Below, piece by piece: positions 11,004 through 21,289 of a DNA stretch of 64,000 bases. The stretch comes from Erigeron canadensis (taxonomy: Eukaryota > Streptophyta > Magnoliopsida > Asterales > Asteraceae), in the NCBI RefSeq assembly GCF_010389155.1, contig NC_057768.1, forward strand, positions 26,483,966 to 26,547,965. Direction: 5' to 3'. The notes below the pieces were generated by a model. That model was not told where the DNA came from, searched no databases, and was given only the letters and a program-made list of their open reading frames with translations. Made by a program: the position numbers and the translations under genes. Every line of letters begins with the position of its first letter. Positions within the stretch are counted from its first letter, which is position 1.

Positions 11004-13790
11004 ATATATATATATCTCAAGTCTTAAAAAAATTGATATGATTTCAAAATTATAATGTTAGATCTTATTAAATATCTTCATAGTCATTGGTTAGATCGTC
11101 TTATATTATTTTGGCATTTTGGCTTTGTGTCAATAATATATCATGGATTATCGGCCTCTTTTGTTTTCTCTCATTATAAAGTATAAATTTTATAGAAGGT
11201 AGAGGAGTACATGCATATCTCGATTCTCGAATCTCGATTAGGATGATCTTTTCTCATTGTATGCTATGATATATACTTGCTGCAATTTTTTTTTATCTTT
11301 TAGAGATTCTATTATTTTCAGTCAATTATGAAATTAAACGTGCCTCAAAGTGAGTTTTTATTCTTTTAGTGCCAACTTTTATGAAACTGGCCGGTATTAA
11401 TAACAAGAAAATGTCGCTATATATATGTTGAATGTACATGAGTTCCTAAAGTGCCAAAGCATGCATGCGAATGACGTACTTACATTTTCAAGAGGGACAA
11501 ATGTTTGAAAATGTATTAAGATTTAATGTCTGTTTTATAATCTTTATTATTATATACATCAAACCTATTATAATTTGTATCGCTGTATACGTGCCACCAG
11601 ATTTCATAATGTAAGATGGCAAAATAAAATAGGCCTTAGACACCATTTACGTTTCTCTCTATTCATAATTGACTGAAAATAACACCAATTACATCACCAA
11701 ATAACACCCTCAAAAATCCCTCTAACTTACATCAATGAACATAATTATCTCTCTTCATCATCTACCTTATTGAGTGTTTTTGAGCCACTTTTTTCATTTA
11801 GGTATCTTATTGAGTGTTTTTGAGCCAAGCTCAAGCATGTATTCAAGCTACAACGGAGCCAAGCTTGCAAAAGCATAAGCTCAAAACTCGTAAGATCTTA
11901 AATAAATTTTAAAAAAATTAAAATAGCTGCTTAGCCCGCGGGAAACATAAAGTTAGGTTAGGGAGTTGAGCTCAAGTTTACACAATTTTTTTCGAGTCGA
12001 ACTAGGTTGAGCGTTATAGCCTATAAGTTTGAGTAGTTGAGTTTGAGCTTGACTCAGTTGGAAACATACTTGGCATAAATTAATTATACAATATAAAGCT
12101 ATTTGCACCAAGTGATATTGCTGATGATTGAGCTATTTGCACCAAGTGATGATGTTATGTGTCATTTGTGATTGCCTTGGGCTGTATTGGAAAAATAGGA
12201 GTAGAGTTATCTGAATGGTGATGATGTTATGTGTCATTTGTGATTGCCTTGACTCAGTTGGAAACATTCTTTTCTTTTTGACTTAATTTTAGATAAAATA
12301 CATTTTCTTTTTATATAAAACATAAAAATAAAAATACAATACATAACCTAATTCCATGGACCTGCTCATGTCTTGTGCCTACGCCGTACTAGAACTGCTT
12401 GTCTTCTAAAAATAGGCGCACCATGTTCATCCTCATTTTCCTCCCCCTCTTCCACAACTTGTATGTTGTATCATAGTACTAAAACAACTGCACTATCTAT
12501 TGCCTCGTCTAGATCCGTCGAACCATTAGAGCTAAAGTTGGAACTAGATGATGATAATTGTGCATTATTAATATAGTGCAGATTAACAAAATAAGACTAT
12601 AAAAATGATTATTTGCAAATAATAATAGAAAAAATGCATTTTTGAGAAAACAGATAATGACAATTTTTTTCAAATCATATAACTTCAAAATTAAAACAAT
12701 TTCAAAAACTCTCTTATATTCAGTAAATATGTACAAGGTGTTACCCGCTTTGTATCTTTTGAAAATATGAAATTTCGAACTAGAAAAAGGAAGATATGTG
12801 TCATTTAAATATTGTACTGGACTACTACTTGATAACCTAAAACATTTCAAATTTGTTTTGATTATATATGTCGGTTGTTGATTAATCATCTATTTGTGAC
12901 AATGTTCTGGAGTTAATGCATGTTCGAAAAGATAGATGTTAACTTTCTAATTGGTTAAGCCAAAGAAGATCATTAGTACACAAAAATTTCCAAATAAAAT
13001 GATTATAACTTTATAAGTTCACAAGAAATTTATATAGCATCAGTTTTTTCATTTAGTATTTTATAAAAGTTATAAAGATATATACTAAGGAAATATTGAA
13101 ATCAAAAAAGTAATTTGGTGAAACGGTGGTTGTGCTAGTCATTATTGATTTCAATAGCTTTGAGTCTTTTGACTCTCTTTATATTGTTAGGTTTGAGATT
13201 GAACCACCATATGCATTTATGCCCTGCTTTCAACTTTATTATAAAGAAAAATGATATTTTCTTCAAAAAAATTAACTAATTAATTAATGATTCTGTTAAA
13301 AAAATTTAGAGTATCCTCATCCGCTAGCTAGATATTATATAGATTGAATTGAAAGTTTTTTATACGCTATGTGTTGGAGTGTCTTAAGTGTTATTTTAGT
13401 TTTTCAATTCTTATACTAATATAAATGGTAGGTTTCCTTATATATTCATTTAAGCTTACATGTAATTTACCATAATTATGTTTGTGTTTCTTCAACATAT
13501 GTTATTCATATACTTGCTTATTTTCGGAATGTGTGATCCGAAGAGAATTAGTCATCTGTTATCCAAAATTTACCAGAAATAGGAACAAAAACAAGTTGGT
13601 ACCCTTGCATACAAAATGCATATTGGTACACACTTAAACAGCACCAAAGTAGTATTGTGATAATTTTATCGTTATTGCAAAGAGTTGGTTATCAGGCATT
13701 CCTCATGTGAGAAATAGGTTGTCGACTAGCAAAAGAAAATACAAAATGGTAGAAGGGTTGTTTGTATGTAATCACGCTATAATAAATGCA
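10944..13790. other. Intergenic DNA with TA microsatellites and short duplications
   Basis: A TA run at about 10960-11014 is broken once. Near 12050-12270 the phrase CTTGACTCAGTTGGAAACAT occurs twice, and a longer phrase around TGATGATGTTATGTGTCATT occurs twice, about 72 bp apart. Around 11790-12060 there are words of the AGCTCAAGC/GAGTTGAGC type, typical of degraded inverted-repeat elements. Nothing else is recognised. Confidence 0.45.
12366..12580 (-). pseudogene. Possible transposase N-terminal remnant
   Basis: Read on the - strand, one frame gives a serine-rich then acidic stretch with DLDEAIDSAVV, VVEEGEENEDEHG and RRQAVLVRRRHK, interrupted by a stop. This composition resembles the N-terminal region of plant PIF/Harbinger-type transposases. 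It is short and broken and has no catalytic domain. It could equally be chance or another degraded gene. No function is claimed. Confidence 0.2.
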
Positions 13791-14476
13791 TGTCCAAAAA
13801 TCATTTAAGCTTATGGGGTCAAACGAAATGATATGGTAACTCTATATTATTAATTAGTATATTAAAGTAATATATATTAATTAATATAATCACGAAATAA
13901 ATAATTAAACTATATTAAAGGGTTAATAATGTTTAATTAATTAAAAGATGAGAATATAAGCGAAAATTAGGAGTTATGGAAACTTCCTAATTTCCACCAT
14001 AGGGCGAAAATTCTCAAGATCTTAGGCCTTGAGATTACTTGCCCATTAAGCCAAAAACCCTTGTGTTTAAGCCTATAAATAGAATGCAAGGCTTAAGAGT
14101 TTTTACACACACAATTACACAAACAATTTAGTTTGGGTTTTCTCCTCTCCTCTCTCTTTTGGTCGACGGATACAAGCAAGAAAAAAGGGGTTTTGGTTTT
14201 TGCTTAAGTTCGACATTTAGGGATTATTACAAAGGGTTGTTTGATCGTGATTTGGGTACTAGCATACGGTATAGGGGTGTCTAGTGTGCGATCGTAGAGG
14301 GGTTTTACTTTAAACCCTACAATAATAATAATCTCATTATTATTTATTTTATTGGAAGCTTTGCGCAAAGGTACACGTTTCAATTCCCTTCTTTGTTAAT
14401 TAATGTGATTACATATTCGATTCTTTCTGCTGCGTACTCGTGAATTGTTATATGTTTATGTGCTTATATTCTAACA
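13791..14476 (+). mobile_element. LTR-like block with promoter-type TATA
   Basis: The block has a CCTATAAATAG box at about 14072-14082, a transcript-like pyrimidine-rich segment 60-90 bp downstream, and it ends TATTCTAACA. This is the layout of a short retrotransposon LTR. No primer-binding site follows and no second copy is nearby. The left edge is not defined and no target duplication was found, so this is tentative. Confidence 0.3.
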
Positions 14477-15123
14477 AGGTCATTATTTGATAGTTTTTTC
14501 TGGATCTTTTGCTATAGAGTCTATTGCAAAAGGTACTAGCATCAAAGACTAGTTCGAAATCGTTCACTACTAAATTTACAATTTAAGCCATGAAAGCACT
14601 TGTAGAAATATAATAGGTGTTAGTTTGATAATGGTTGCTTGATGCTAGGATTCAATACTAATTTTGTTGTATTTCGGATGTGGTTTGACAAAAAAAGTAC
14701 AGTATCAGGGTTAAGACTTTCAGTAATAGGTTGTTAACTCGAGAAAGCCTCTCAACCCATTGATAGTAGCTAGGGACGAGTTTGGTTTGGTTTGGGTTGG
14801 TTCTGTCTAGAATTAAAAAACCAAACAGAGATAATTTCGTTTCCGAAAACTTAAACCAACATTTTATGATTTTAAATGGTTTGGTTCTTTCGATTAGGGA
14901 TAACGGCATACGAATGTAACCACATATGACAAAATGGTTATATAATGTAGTGATCTACTCGGGTGGCTATGTAATGTATCCACCTATGTTTTTTTGGCTA
15001 TACTCTATAAAATATGTACGGAACTTTACATAGTATAGCCAAAAAAATACATAGGTCATTACATTGACTGATTCAAATAAAAAGGTCCTTACATAGTATA
15101 GCCAAAAAAACATAGGTGCATAC

Positions 15124-16905
15124 TGATGAACGTCCACTTTGTGATTATTTCCTATATCATTAGGCCGTGTTTTGATGTTTTAATGAGTTAAGAAATGTGA
15201 ACTTTTGATACTTAATGAGATGACATGTTATGATAGGTTCACAGGGCGTGCACGTGAAGGTAAACGTCTCTACTCAACTTAACACGAAGCCACAAGACAT
15301 TTGGACGAAGACTAGCAAACGGAACATGAAGGATTTGAGGCCGACATGAAGCAAACGACCACCTGTTAGTATTTTGGGCATAACTTCTTCATACGGACTC
15401 CATTTATGACGAGTAAGCTATCCACGGAAAGGCGAGAGAAAGATCTAAAACTTTCGTGTTGGATCGAAAGCCTCCAGCGCTGCTCATTTCACTCCAGCGC
15501 CGTTGGAAGTGATCCTGAAGCCACCAGCGGCGCTGGGACCATCACCAGCTGAGCTGGGAGCCAGCCAGCGCCGCTAGGACTTCTCCAGCACCGCTGGAAA
15601 GGTCGGCCAGATCTAGGGTTTTGCCAAAAACCTATAAATACCCCCCTAAACCCTAAGATTCGTAGCTCACTTCCTCCAGGCGACTTGTAGGTCGTTTCTA
15701 GGGTATTTTCACCATATCTAAAGCTTTATACACCTCCATATCACACATACAATCAATCATCAATCCTTAACAACATCATCATCATGATCATCAACCACTT
15801 TCATCAGATCTAAACCCTAGTAATACCTTCTTAGCATCTGGAAGATCGAGCATCAATTATCAACAACAATCAATTCAAAACAGCCAACATTGGTCAAAAT
15901 AATAATAGGAGGATTCGTGGGTGTTGAATTGAAGGAGCGGCCAAGAAGGATACAGACCGCGCAACTTCGCCCTATTATTAGTTTGATAGTTTGATCTTTC
16001 TTTACTCTTTTATTATTTTTAGCATACTTTACTGCAAGACTATTTGTTTGACAGTTATTATTATGGATTTATTTATATTAATGGTTGTTAGGTTTATCTG
16101 TCTTGTCATGAGTAGCTAAATTGTTATGCATCTGCTTGGATAATGTGATCATGTTTGTATGGTGATACTATTTGCTTATAGTTGTTGAACCGTTTTTATG
16201 TTTGACCTAGTTAAAGTAGGTTGGGGACTTAACAGGAAGCCAAACTGCTTGGGTGACTCAACTGGAATCCCGTTAAACTATAAAGGTTAGGTCATAAAAA
16301 CAGACTAAGGTTATAATCTTAATTAGGGGACTTAACAGGAAGCCAAACTGCTTGGGTGACTCAACAGGAATCCCGTTAAACTATAAAGGTTAGGTCATAA
16401 AAACAGACTAAGGTTATAATCTTAACTAGGGGACTTAACAGGAAGCTTAATTAAAGGGTTAGGTGACTTGATAGGAATCTTGACCATTTAGACCGAGGGA
16501 CTTGACAGGAAGCTTGGTCGTGATTAGTCGTTCGACAATTATAAGTAATTTGGTAGATGATCTATGTGGCATGTGAAATATTTCCATGTAGATGTATCCT
16601 TTTCATTATTATTATAATCTTTTACAAATCAACTCATGTCATGTTTCCTCGCTAGATCAAGCGGTTGGAAGCTTTTTCTAGTTTTAGTTAATTAAGTCGT
16701 GACAACCCCCCCCCCCCCAACAACCTTAGATTACACCTAGCTACATTCTTAGAACATAGTCCTTGAAAACGATCTTGGTCTTATCTATTTGCTATACTAT
16801 AAACGAACGGGTCCACTGTCCGTGAGTGAGTGTAGTAGAGAAGTTAAACTTGTAATGTAAATTTAAAACTTGTTAGGAAAATTAAGTTAAACTTCTAGCT
16901 CATCA
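15124..16905 (+). mobile_element. Solo LTR, 1782 bp, with 5 bp target duplication
   Basis: The LTR begins TGATGA and ends TCATCA. CATAC flanks it on both sides (15119-15123 and 16906-16910). A CCTATAAATACC box at 15631-15642 lies 5' of a leader-like segment, which supports + orientation. Around 15470-15600 there are repeated CCAGCGCCGCTGG-like GC palindromes, out of character with the AT-rich surroundings. A 103 bp tandem repeat occupies 16223-16450. A 13-base C run lies near 16707. No coding sequence is present, so this is a recombination remnant. Confidence 0.8.
16223..16450. repeat. 103 bp tandem repeat inside the solo LTR
   Basis: Units start at 16223 and 16326, with a partial third unit at 16429. 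Each opens GGGGACTTAACAGGAAGC. The first two units are nearly identical (one ACTGG/ACAGG difference). The third diverges after about 22 bases. A looser echo (GGGACTTGACAGGAAGCTTGG) follows near 16497. Confidence 0.8.
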
Positions 16906-17317
16906 CATACATTATATAGCCAACTGAGTATGTTACTACATTATATAACCACTTTGTCATAGGTGGTTACACTCGTATGCCATTATCCCTTTCGATTTAG
17001 ACCTATCTCAGTTCAGTATTTGGTTTTTAGTTGGGTTTTGATGACTTGTGGGTTTGGTACAACTTAATTTGAGTAGAAACGTTTAAAGTTTATGCCCTGT
17101 TATTATAATACAAGTTCAACAACTTTTTCAAATAATATCTCTAATACAATACAATAGTTATATCCATCAAAATAGGTTGAACAAACAAACTTTATATATA
17201 GGCTTCAAACATACTTTAAATATAACTATATGTCTTTTATGTATTGATTTAATATGCAATTTATGAAACTAAATGTATCTTATCGTATATTACATCCAAA
17301 TCATATAATTTAAAATA

Positions 17318-17460
17318 TTTTTTTTGATGGGAACCTTTAGACCCATGTATCTTTTTGGTACCATATAACCTTCAATAAGGATAGTGTCAAAGTAATTCAA
17401 CTACAAATTAATTATGTCTTTAACAGGATTCGAACCTGAGTTTATCCCCTTTAAAGTAGA
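17318..17460 (-). mobile_element. SINE-like fragment with B-box motif
   Basis: On the - strand the segment carries CTCAGGTTCGAATCCTGTT, a good RNA polymerase III B-box match. An A tail is seen as poly-T near 17321-17327. The A-box half is not clear. It could be a SINE remnant or a tRNA-like relic. Confidence 0.35.
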
Positions 17461-17654
17461 TCAAATTTATAGGTAAAGTTAGATCAACTTTAACTATAGA
17501 TTAAAATGAATAATCAAGATTCAAATATTAAACTTTAATCTTAACCATTAAACTTAATTTAAAAATTAAAGTTGAATATATAAAATTGGATTAGGTTTAG
17601 ATATTATAGTCCGATTAATCCCTACTTAAATATGTTGGTTAAATATGGGTATAA

Positions 17655-17920
17655 TTGTACTTCCCATTATAGCTCAGTGGTTGAGCATTAGCTTTACATG
17701 TTTGAGGTCTCGAGTTCGAGACATGTGAAAGACATTTAAAGAATTTCACCAAAAAGTCCTTCAGTGAAGCAGGTTTGAGTCCTGCAGAGTGGACAAAGTT
17801 TTATCGTAATTAAATGTCGTGCCTTCGGGCGGTTTATTTCAGAGTTTATCCTCTTACAAGGTACTGAAGGTGAGGGGCTCTAGCGTGAACCCGATACAAA
17901 AACACCTTTCACAAAAATAA
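17655..17920 (+). mobile_element. tRNA-derived SINE upstream of the bHLH gene
   Basis: The A box is TAGCTCAGTGGTTGAGC (17670-17686) and the B box is CGAGTTCGAGAC (17711-17722), at tRNA-like spacing. The body contains GTGCCTTCGGGCGG, shared with the - strand SINE at 9783-10125, and ends in an A-rich ACAAAAATAAAT tail. It sits about 120 bp upstream of the presumed leader of the SAC51-like gene, so it lies within that gene's proximal promoter region. Any effect on that gene is inference. Confidence 0.65.
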
Positions 17921-19363
17921 ATTGGTTATTTAATTGTATATGGTTTGAAAATAGAAAAAAAGAATGAAAAAAAAAAAAAAAAGAGATACACAACTATATG
18001 TATGCACGCGCGGTGGTTAAGTTAAATAATAATCAGCATTGATTGATTTGTCTATTTTATATCATCACTTTCTCTCTATCTCTCTCATCACCCGTGCTTA
18101 TAATTTCTCTTTCTATATCTCTCCGATTATTTGCTCCCGTGCTCTCTCTGCCTGCCCCCCTTCTTTTTTCTTTCATCATCTCATTCATTGTATCTTTTTT
18201 CTGGGTTTTCAACATTTCTCATCTGGGTTTCCATTTTTTTCTCAAGGTATTTTTCTCAAGATCTCAACATTTATTCGTTCTTTCTATATGTGTATATGTA
18301 TGAAAAATATCATGCTGTTGGTTTTTTAATTTATTTTTGGACTTTGGATTAAAAAAATTCCGTCTTTAGTTAGTATTCAAGGATTTTACACAATAAAGTT
18401 TTGTACTTGGCGGTTTTGATGATTATCTTTACAGTTATTATTTGTATGTACAATGTTTTACTGTGTTTTACCTTGGCTGTGACTTGCAATTTTTTGTATT
18501 GTTTTAATGTGTTTTTTTTATATAGGATTTTTTTAATTATTTTAAATACCAAATTATTGATCACCAAACATGGCTTCATTGCTTGTGTGTAAAGGGTAAT
18601 TTTACATTTTTTATAATAAAATAAAAACTCTAAATGTGTTAATATTTCAGCTTAAATCTCTTGATTGTGTTAAAGTTTCTTACTTTTATATGAAAATATA
18701 TAGGAAAGTTAATAATATGTTGAAATTTAACCTAGCCAGTTACAAATTCCTTATAAAAATAAAAATTTTGAGTTGGTAATTTTGTTAGCTAAAGTAATTA
18801 AAATTCTAAATTGTTTACCATCTCCTTGTAGCATCAAGAAAATATGTTTTGATAATGATGGTAACATTGAAGTTAATAAGGTTAAGGTATGTAAGATATG
18901 TTAACATTATTTGAATACATGCATATTACCTATTTACCTTTGAAAAGGTTTGAAAGAATAAAACTAGTTATTATAAACATTTCAATGTTTGGTAGTAAAA
19001 GTAATTGTATTTTTTTTTATCAAATGTCAAAATAGGAAGAAACATCAAAATGGTTATCTAGATGAAAGTAAGAGTAGTTGCTTTTACATAGTTATTTTGA
19101 TCCTTTTCAACACAAAAAAGGAAGAATTACATCAATATCATTTTTTTAGCTTATAGATCTTCCTAGTTCTTGTAGATCTGTCATTTACAATTTAAGCCGG
19201 TCTTTGGATGATTTTATTTGTGTTTAGAAGTTATTTGGTTTACTTGCTGCTTAGACAAGATTATTTGTGTCTAATATGCATCTTCTTGGTATGTTTTTGC
19301 AGTAACTTTTGAAGGTTAAACCGCAAAAGAAAGCCGTGGCGTTAATATCTTGTTTCAAAGAGC

Positions 19364-19441
19364 ATGCGGTGGTATAGCTTATCAATAGACGTTTATCGTG
19401 AAATCATTTCTCTCAACTTATATTGTCGTGTTATTCTGTAG
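19364..19441 (+). CDS. Upstream ORF 1 of the SAC51-like leader, 25 aa
   Basis: This is the first ATG of exon 2. The peptide starts MRWYSLSIDVYREIIS and ends CRVIL before a TAG. Frame and stop are clear in the sequence. It shares no frame with the main ORF and has no known domain. Multiple uORFs before the conserved one are usual for this gene family. Whether this peptide is itself conserved cannot be judged from one sequence. Its likely role is to lower initiation downstream or tune reinitiation. Confidence 0.5.
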   Translation: MRWYSLSIDVYREIISLNLYCRVIL

Positions 19442-19511
19442 AATCTATTAAAATCTTTACAACTCCTTTCCATATACACTTATACCAACCAATTGTTTTT
19501 AAGCTTCATCC

Positions 19512-19565
19512 ATGGGAACCAATTTATTTGTTGTCATTCCTTGTTACTGTCGTTGGATTAGTTGA
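19512..19565 (+). CDS. Upstream ORF 2 of the SAC51-like leader, 17 aa
   Basis: This is the second ATG of exon 2, giving MGTNLFVVIPCYCRWIS and a TGA stop. The start context (CATCCATGG) has G at +4, which favours recognition by the ribosome. It ends 159 nt before the conserved uORF begins. No family similarity is known to me. Confidence 0.45.
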   Translation: MGTNLFVVIPCYCRWIS

Positions 19566-19724
19566 AACATATCGATCAAACCCGTTGTTTCTTTGCATTT
19601 TTATCAAAGCTGAATCCGTATTAGCTTTTTGTTGAATCTCTTCGACCTTTTGTGGGATATTTTCTTGGGTTGCTTATCATCTTTAAGGGAGTTAAACCAA
19701 ATATTAGTTAGGGAAGAAGTAGTT

Positions 19725-20071
19725 ATGGTGTGTCAAGCAGCTGGACAAACAAGATTTCGGGCTTTGAAACATTTAAATGGAACCGCTGGGAGCGCCACCA
19801 TAATTGTTAAAGTTATTGCATGCTTTCAACCTCTCCAAGATTGTCAGGTTTGTTTGATTATTATTATGATTATTAAGCAACTTAGTAGTTTTTGCATCAA
19901 TCTTTATAGGAAGAATTGGATTCTTAGTACCTTTATGATGTTGATGCTTGTCTTTGAATCATATTCTGTTTGACATTTGATAATAGGGACAATGTGAATC
20001 TAACATAATTTTTTTGTCGGTTTTCTTTTCAGGCCGAATACTTTCGTCTTTTGCTTAAACCTGTAACGTAG
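19725..20071 (+). CDS. Conserved peptide uORF of the SAC51/SACL family, intron-split
   Basis: The uORF is encoded by 19725-19847 joined to 20033-20071, together 53 codons plus stop. The intron (19848-20032, GT...AG) falls exactly between codons. The peptide opens MVCQAAGQTRFRALKHLNG, continues through IIVKVIACFQPLQDCQ, and ends AEYFRLLLKPVT. I recognise this as the conserved upstream peptide of Arabidopsis SAC51 and its SACL paralogues, where the encoded sequence mediates repression of the bHLH main ORF and thermospermine overrides it. The length matches the family. It lies 129 spliced nt upstream of the main ATG. If intron 2 were retained, the reading frame would continue into the intron to 19973, replacing the C-terminal 12 residues. 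Retention could therefore make an altered peptide. Confidence 0.9.
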
Positions 20072-20277
20072 TCTGTTTTTTCTTTTCGCGATCATACTAA
20101 GCTGGATTATTTAGTTTTCATCTTTTTTAGAAGTTTTCAAATTTCTTAATACACGCCCACAATCTACATAGCCGTTCATCACCCGGTAAGTCTTGAAATA
20201 TTTTATGATGTTGGATCCTTTTGTATCAATTTGTATATTTATTATCTACAACACTTTTTCAGCTGTTCTTGGACCTT

Positions 20278-21231
20278 ATGGAAAAGGGTTTTGATTCATG
20301 GTTTCAAGACCGACAGATTGATTTGCAATCACCCAATCCGAATTTACTGAATGCCCGAATAAGTTTAGGACCTCAAGTTACCAACCCATTTTCTGGGAAT
20401 ATGGTTTCACCCACAAGGCAAGAACCAGGTGGATGGTTCTATGGTTTGCCTCGATATCGTCAGGGTTTGCTCCCTGTGACTAACTCTGTAAAAGAACAGC
20501 TTCCGGTAGCTGGACCCATTGCTGCTCAAGGTGCAAATGGGGCACAAAAGAAGTTTCTTGTGTTTGATCAATCGGGTGATCAAACAACGTTGATTTATAG
20601 TGGAGGTGTCGGGAATGCTCCAGCCCGTTACCAATTTCCTTCCTTGAATAACACAAAACCGCAATACGGTTCACATCTGGTACATGCTAATGAATGTATA
20701 AAAGAAAATGGTAGAGATGATTCAAGAAGCGATATGAGAGAGGATACCGAAGAGCTTAACGCTCTGCTCTACTCTGATGATGACGATGAGGAGGATGATA
20801 ATTATAATGATGTTGAAAGTGAGGAGGCGAGTACCGGACATTCTCCTAGTTCAGTGGCAGGGTGCCATGAAGTAAAAGAAAGGAGTAGAAGTGGTGAACA
20901 AGAGGAAATTGTGAGTTTTAAAGCTCCTACGAAAAGGCGTAAACGGGAGCATGAGTATACTATGCTAGATGATCTTGAGGACACCGCAAGCTCGGGAAAA
21001 TCTGGGATCAACTGCTCTGGGAATGAAGTGTTTGATGAGGAATCCATGTATTTTCTGTCTGGTAACAAGAAACTGAAAAAAGATAAGATGAAGGAGACGA
21101 TAAATTTGATTAAGAATCTGATTCCCGGTGATAAAAATGGCAGGAATGCCATCATGGTTATTGATGAAGCCATCAGCTACTTGAAAAGTTTAAAGGTACA
21201 AGCAAAAGCTTTGGGGCTCGATTCTCTTTAA
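20278..21231 (+). CDS. SAC51-like: SAC51/SACL-type bHLH transcription factor
   Basis: The 317 aa protein has the build of the SAC51 family (Arabidopsis bHLH143/145 relatives), which promotes stem elongation and restrains xylem differentiation downstream of thermospermine. The N-terminal half is low in domains and contains FSGNMVSP and a KKFLVFDQSGDQTTLIYS block typical of the family. An acidic run of about 20 residues lies near residues 161-185. A basic KRRKR cluster (219-223) could be a nuclear signal. The C-terminal helix-loop-helix spans about 263-306 (KKDKMKETINLIKNLIPG, then AIMVIDEAISYLKSLK). The basic part lacks the canonical E-box-contacting residues, as in other SACL proteins, so dimerisation rather than direct DNA contact may dominate. 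I chose the ATG at 20278 because it lies just after the intron-3 acceptor. An open frame upstream of it is intronic. The coding region is a single exon. An AATAAA-like signal lies near 21277. Confidence 0.9.
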   Translation: MEKGFDSWFQDRQIDLQSPNPNLLNARISLGPQVTNPFSGNMVSPTRQEPGGWFYGLPRYRQGLLPVTNSVKEQLPVAGPIAAQGANGAQKKFLVFDQSGDQTTLIYSGGVGNAPARYQFPSLNNTKPQYGSHLVHANECIKENGRDDSRSDMREDTEELNALLYSDDDDEEDDNYNDVESEEASTGHSPSSVAGCHEVKERSRSGEQEEIVSFKAPTKRRKREHEYTMLDDLEDTASSGKSGINCSGNEVFDEESMYFLSGNKKLKKDKMKETINLIKNLIPGDKNGRNAIMVIDEAISYLKSLKVQAKALGLDSL

Positions 21232-21289
21232 GCTGTCATATATATTTGTGGTTTATGTTTATTAAGGTAATACTGAATAAATATCTTAG

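Larger units (their letters stand above)
14896..16990. mobile_element. MITE with about 85 bp inverted ends, carrying a solo LTR
   Basis: The left end runs AGGGATAACGGCATACGA, TGTAACCAC, TATGACAAAATGGTTAT, TAATGTAGT, and then CTACTCGGGTGGCTAT. The right end is the same path inverted, ending CATTATCCCT. TTCGATT flanks both sides exactly (14889-14895 and 16991-16997), a 7 bp target duplication or part of an 8 bp one. Near the left end, ACATAGTATAGCCAAAAAAA is repeated. With the LTR at 15124-16905 and one CATAC removed, the element is about 310 bp. Confidence 0.75.
18040..20277 (+). promoter_or_regulatory. Spliced, uORF-bearing leader of the SAC51-like gene
   Basis: The inferred leader has a CT-rich exon 1 (about 18040-18246), intron 1 (18247-19302), exon 2 (19303-19847), intron 2 (19848-20032), exon 3 (20033-20185), intron 3 (20186-20262) and 15 nt before the main ATG at 20278. 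All borders are GT-AG. Exon 1 contains no ATG. Exon 2 contains exactly three ATGs, each opening a uORF (19364, 19512, 19725). No further ATG lies between the end of the third uORF and the main start, a spliced distance of 129 nt. In the SAC51 family such a leader represses the main ORF, and thermospermine relieves this. That is family knowledge and is not shown here. The transcription start is an estimate. Confidence 0.7.

Noticed and set aside
13370..13400. TGTTGGAGTG as a copia LTR start pairing with the block ending at 14476
   Set aside because: No matching terminus, target duplication or primer-binding site supports the pair.
17670..17722. A tRNA gene
   Set aside because: A and B boxes are present but the acceptor stem and cloverleaf are not. 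The body and A-rich tail make it a SINE.
19423..19635. 70-codon open frame in the bHLH leader
   Set aside because: It begins at a non-ATG codon and overlaps the uORFs in another frame. Its sequence has no family features.
20221..20277. N-terminal extension of the bHLH frame starting at a TTG codon
   Set aside because: It lies inside intron 3 (donor at 20186, acceptor at 20261-20262) and contains no ATG. The ATG at 20278 is the natural start.
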